Assembly: GCA_905211345.1 (NCBI GenBank)
Contig: CAJMAO010000024.1
Location: 1 to 18,313 of the forward strand
Source: an uncultured Prevotella sp.
Lineage (GTDB): Bacteria > Bacteroidota > Bacteroidia > Bacteroidales > Bacteroidaceae
Reading direction: 5' to 3'
Length of the DNA: 18,313 nucleotides
Below, piece after piece: positions 15,828 to 18,313 of this stretch (position 1 is its first letter; the number at the start of each line of letters is the position of its first letter). Position numbers and translations under genes: made by a program. The notes beneath the pieces are model-generated. The model did not search any database. It was not told the origin of the DNA and was given only the letters and a program-made list of their open reading frames with translations.

Positions 15828-16496
15828 TTATGGCATTATCGCGTGCCATAAATTGTCGTTGGGAACAGGACTTTCAACGTATATTTTTTCTTTAGATACA
15901 GGGTGTATGAACTCTACACTGCGTGCTAACAATGATATGCTGCCGTCAGGATTGCTGCGGCGTGCGCCGTATTTCAAGTCGCCTTTTATTGGGCAACCTA
16001 TTTTTGCCAACTGGCATCGTATCTGATGGTGGCGGCCGGTGAGCAGCTGGATTTCTATTAACGTGTATCTTTCTGAATGTCCTATTACCTTGTAATGCAG
16101 CATGGCTTTTTTTGTTCCCGGCACTTCCTTGTCGTATGCGTAACTCTTGTTTTGCTTTTCATTGCGTTTCAGCCAGTGGGTGAGCGTGGCTTCTGGTGCT
16201 TCAGGCATATTCTGACAGATAGCCCAATATGTTTTATGTACCTCGCCGTTGCGGAACATGTCGTTGAGCCGTGCCAATGCTTTAGATGTTTTAGCGAAGA
16301 CTACAAGCCCCCACACAGGTCGGTCTAACCTGTGCGCAACTCCAAGAAACACGTTGCCAGGCTTGGCATATTTTTCTTTGATATACGCTTTAACGTTATC
16401 AGCCAGTGTGCGGTCGCCGGTTTTATCGCCTTGTACTATCTCTCCGCTGCATTTGCTTACAATGACTATGTGGTTGTCTTCGTAAACGATTTCCAT
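15828..16496 (-). CDS. RluA-family 23S rRNA/tRNA pseudouridine synthase
   Basis: The 222-residue cytoplasmic enzyme isomerises uridine to pseudouridine in structured RNA. HRLDRP (55-60) contains the catalytic Asp58 in the RluA-family motif, though the usual following T-S-G reads V-W-G here. GRHHQIR (about 157-163) and the substrate-facing YEDNHIVIVSKCSGEIVQGD N-terminus are also typical. No S4 RNA-binding domain precedes the catalytic domain, so it resembles RluA/RluC-minimal or TruC-like members more than RluD. The target base cannot be predicted. A 171-base gap separates it from tamB, in which I found no promoter matching the consensus well. Confidence 0.87.
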   Translation of the reverse strand: MEIVYEDNHIVIVSKCSGEIVQGDKTGDRTLADNVKAYIKEKYAKPGNVFLGVAHRLDRPVWGLVVFAKTSKALARLNDMFRNGEVHKTYWAICQNMPEAPEATLTHWLKRNEKQNKSYAYDKEVPGTKKAMLHYKVIGHSERYTLIEIQLLTGRHHQIRCQLAKIGCPIKGDLKYGARRSNPDGSISLLARSVEFIHPVSKEKIYVESPVPNDNLWHAIMP

Positions 16497-16519
16497 TTAT
16501 AAATGAAAAGTGAAGATTG

Positions 16520-16584
16520 AAAAGTGAAAAATCCAATATTTGGTATTTAATCAATAAATAAGCAAAAATGGATTTTTCACTTTT
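16520..16584. repeat. AT-rich 16-bp inverted repeat between fabG and the pseudouridine synthase
   Basis: AAAAGTGAAAAATCCA (16520-16535) and its exact complement TGGATTTTTCACTTTT (16569-16584) flank 33 bases. TGAAAAGTGAA also occurs as a direct repeat at 16504-16514 and 16518-16528. It lies 17 bases after the fabG stop, so it may act as a weak terminator or processing hairpin, but the stem is AT-rich. It could equally be an intergenic repeat of the kind seen in Bacteroidales. Confidence 0.55.
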
Positions 16585-16601
16585 AATTGTTAATTTGTCA
16601 A

Positions 16602-17348
16602 TTACATGTTCATTCCGCCGTCAACCTGTATTACTTGTCCTGTGACATACGAAGACAGGTCAGATGCGAGGAATGTTGCTACGTTCGCAATATCTTCTAC
16701 TTGGCCGGCGCGGCGTAGTGGTATCTTCTGTATCCATTCTTTGCGGATATTGTCAGGAAGTGCCTGTGTCATAGCGGTTTCGATGAATCCGGGCGCTATG
16801 GCATTGGCGCGAATACCACGTGATCCTATTTCTTGTCCGATGCTCTTCGCAAGTGCTATAAGTCCAGCTTTAGATGCGGCGTAGTTGCATTGTCCGGCAT
16901 TGCCGTGAACACCTACTACTGATGCCATGTTTATGATGCTTCCGCTCTTTTGGCGCATCATTATAGGAGTGCAGGCGTGGATGAAGTTGAACGCCGATTT
17001 CAGGTTGACTGCGATAACAGCATCCCACTGTGATTCTGTCATACGCATCATCAGTCCGTCTTTTGTAATTCCGGCGTTGTTTACGAGAATGTCTATTGAT
17101 CCGAAATCTTCTTTTACTTGGTTTACAACTTCTGCAGTTTGAGTGAAATCAGCGGCATTGCTGGCGTAACCTTTTGCCTTTACGCCTTTTGCGGCGATTT
17201 CTGCTTCTGTGGCTTTGCCGTTTTCGTCAATTACGAGGTCTGTGAATGCGATGTTGGCGCCTTCTTCGGCGAATTTTAGCGCGATAGCTTTACCGATACC
17301 GCGCGCCGCTCCTGTGATAAGGGCGGTTTTACCTGATAATAATCCCAT
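16602..17348 (-). CDS. fabG: 3-oxoacyl-[acyl-carrier-protein] reductase FabG
   Basis: FabG uses NADPH to reduce 3-oxoacyl-ACP to 3-hydroxyacyl-ACP in type II fatty acid synthesis. The 248-residue classical short-chain dehydrogenase shows TGAARGIG at 12-19 (cofactor binding), NNAG at 90-93, and the catalytic tetrad Asn115, Ser143, Tyr156, Lys160. IAPGFIETAMT and the end VTGQVIQVDGGMNM are diagnostic of FabG over other SDRs. Length is normal. It lies 60 bases after tetR on the same strand, with no visible promoter between, so the pair probably forms one transcript under the tetR promoter. No acpP or fabF gene is adjacent. Confidence 0.92.
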   Translation of the reverse strand: MGLLSGKTALITGAARGIGKAIALKFAEEGANIAFTDLVIDENGKATEAEIAAKGVKAKGYASNAADFTQTAEVVNQVKEDFGSIDILVNNAGITKDGLMMRMTESQWDAVIAVNLKSAFNFIHACTPIMMRQKSGSIINMASVVGVHGNAGQCNYAASKAGLIALAKSIGQEIGSRGIRANAIAPGFIETAMTQALPDNIRKEWIQKIPLRRAGQVEDIANVATFLASDLSSYVTGQVIQVDGGMNM

Positions 17349-17408
17349 TTTTAGTTTGTTTTTATTTTAAATGAAACTTTTATGTATATACACAGATTGA
17401 GAATTTAT

Positions 17409-18002
17409 TTATTTTGTTATAGACTTCCCCAGTGCGCCGTATACCACCTTTGCTACGAGCGGTTTGCTTGCCTCAGGGGTCATACCATGACCAAGCCTGC
17501 CGCAGATGAACGGCACCTCAAGTCCTTTAATGCAATAATGGGTTATGTCGGCCACAAGTTCTACGTTGTCGATGTCAAATTCACCATCGGCTTTTCCGTC
17601 GGCGTAGACTTTGCGGAAAAGTTCAATTTCGTCCTCATCAAAGTTTTTTCTGACTTTTTCCACCATCCAGATGTTTCGGAAAAAGGCCGCACGCAGATTT
17701 CCGTTGCGCATCACAGTCTCCTTAATCATGTTTAGGTGGGTGTATATCAATTCAATAATTTTGTCTTGTGGGCGTATCTTTTTTGCGGCTACTTCATCCA
17801 TCTTGTCTGACAGCCGTTCCAGTTCCGATTCTATAACGGCGTAATAAACGTCTTCTTTACTTTTAAAATAGGTATATAGAGTTCTTCGCCCTTTGCCAGA
17901 TGAGCGTGCTATATCATTCATAGTAGTATTTTCGAGCCCGTTTTTTGCAAATAGTTGCCGGGCTACGTCTACTAATTTTTGCCTTGTCTTTGATATGGAC
18001 AT
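17409..18002 (-). CDS. TetR/AcrR-family transcriptional repressor
   Basis: This 197-residue one-component regulator has an N-terminal helix-turn-helix (TRQKLVDVARQLFAKNGLENTTMNDIARSSGKGRRTLYTYFKSKEDVYYAVIE), with the recognition helix around GKGRRTLYTYF. The remainder is an alpha-helical ligand domain with no identifiable ligand. The frame extends to an ATG at 18035, but I choose 18002: AAGGAG (18018-18013) lies 10 bases upstream of it, and the 18035 start would sit only about 11 nt from the predicted transcript start. The promoter contains a 20-bp palindrome, so the protein probably represses its own operon, including fabG. A fatty acid or acyl-CoA signal is suggested only by the fabG neighbour. 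Confidence 0.85.
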   Translation of the reverse strand: MSISKTRQKLVDVARQLFAKNGLENTTMNDIARSSGKGRRTLYTYFKSKEDVYYAVIESELERLSDKMDEVAAKKIRPQDKIIELIYTHLNMIKETVMRNGNLRAAFFRNIWMVEKVRKNFDEDEIELFRKVYADGKADGEFDIDNVELVADITHYCIKGLEVPFICGRLGHGMTPEASKPLVAKVVYGALGKSITK

Positions 18003-18052
18003 TTTGACAGTTCTCCTTCTTTGTAACTTTTGCACATTCGGTTTGTCGTGTG

Positions 18053-18082
18053 CAAAAGTATCAAATTTATTTGATACGGCAA
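18053..18082 (-). promoter_or_regulatory. Promoter of tetR-fabG
   Basis: On the minus strand TTG (18082-18080), a 19-base spacer and TACTTTTG (18060-18053) match the Bacteroidetes promoter. Start is predicted near 18046, giving a leader of about 44 nt that includes the AAGGAG ribosome binding site. Confidence 0.7.
18058..18077. promoter_or_regulatory. Palindromic operator in the tetR promoter
   Basis: GTATCAAA (18058-18065) and TTTGATAC (18070-18077) are perfect 8-bp arms around TTTA. The site fills the spacer between the -33 and -7 boxes and overlaps the first bases of the -7 box, where a bound TetR dimer would block RNA polymerase. Assignment to the adjacent TetR is inference from position and symmetry. 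Confidence 0.7.
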
Positions 18083-18190
18083 AATATTTTATCAGATAAT
18101 GAATCTGCCAGTAAAAACTTGTTTATTGTTATATGAATATGGCGTTTTAGCTATTTTTTTAGTATGTGATGATAAAAAACATGATAAAAG

Positions 18191-18222
18191 TTTGCGTAGT
18201 TCATTGAAAAGTTGTACCTTTG
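18191..18222 (+). promoter_or_regulatory. Promoter of the tRNA-Met gene
   Basis: TTTG (18191-18194), a 20-base spacer and TACCTTTG (18215-18222) form the best consensus match in the window. The start near 18229 leaves a 5' leader of about 34 nt to be removed by RNase P. Confidence 0.75.
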
Positions 18223-18262
18223 CACACGCAAATCAGAAATGATGCGCAACGGTTTATTACAT

Positions 18263-18313
18263 CGCGGAGTGGAGCAGTTGGTAGCTCGCCAGGCTCATAA
18301 CCTGGAGGTCGCA
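18263..18313 (+). tRNA. tRNA-Met (CAU), initiator-like, cut by the window end
   Basis: The first 51 bases of a tRNA are present. The acceptor strand is CGCGGAG and the D-arm stem GAGC/GCTC encloses AGTTGGTA. The anticodon arm CCAGG-CTCATAA-CCTGG has CAU at 18296-18298. C at position 1 and an A11:U24 pair are initiator features. The three consecutive G:C pairs typical of initiator anticodon stems are not complete: 29:41 is A:U, while 30:40 and 31:39 are G:C. The T-arm and 3' acceptor strand lie beyond the window, so the 1:72 mismatch cannot be checked. Confidence 0.88.

Overview
The window looks like chromosomal DNA from a member of the Bacteroidales; Prevotellaceae or Muribaculaceae are my best guess from gene content, but the sequence does not fix the family. 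Three things point there. Most upstream regions carry the Bacteroidetes promoter form TTTG/TTG-N19-21-TAnnTTTG instead of a sigma70 -35/-10, and ribosome binding sites are mostly absent. There is a TamL-type lipoprotein version of TamA. There is a membrane-bound TPR-AraC regulator and a secreted protein with a type IX-like C-terminal domain.

Layout. 23-454 (-) is a small exported lytic-transglycosylase-like protein with a long, apparently structured leader. 985-1904 (+) is a coupled queD-queE pair for queuosine precursor synthesis, ending at a strong bidirectional terminator. 1953-4044 (-) holds a sugar-nucleotidyltransferase-like gene followed by an NrnA-type DHH phosphoesterase, separated by a compact REP/MITE-like inverted-repeat element (2993-3127). 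4045-4688 is non-coding and contains a decayed 22-bp-period palindromic repeat. 4689-8603 (+) is a two-gene accessory block: a TPR/transmembrane/AraC-type one-component regulator and a large tandem-repeat secreted protein of unknown function. 8677-15656 (-) is tamB-tamL, overlapping by ATGA, encoding an envelope translocation and assembly module. 15828-18002 (-) holds tetR, fabG and an RluA-type pseudouridine synthase; tetR has a clear palindromic operator inside its promoter. The window ends inside a tRNA-Met(CAU), initiator-like, transcribed (+) from a near-consensus promoter.

Most genes are ordinary housekeeping functions: tRNA modification, lipid synthesis, envelope biogenesis and small nucleotide turnover. 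The less-explained parts are the regulator plus secreted repeat protein pair at 4689-8603, the structured leader at 455-614, and three repeat-like intergenic elements at 752-856, 2993-3127 and 4262-4437. I did not find a phage, an insertion sequence, a CRISPR array or a recognisable defence system.
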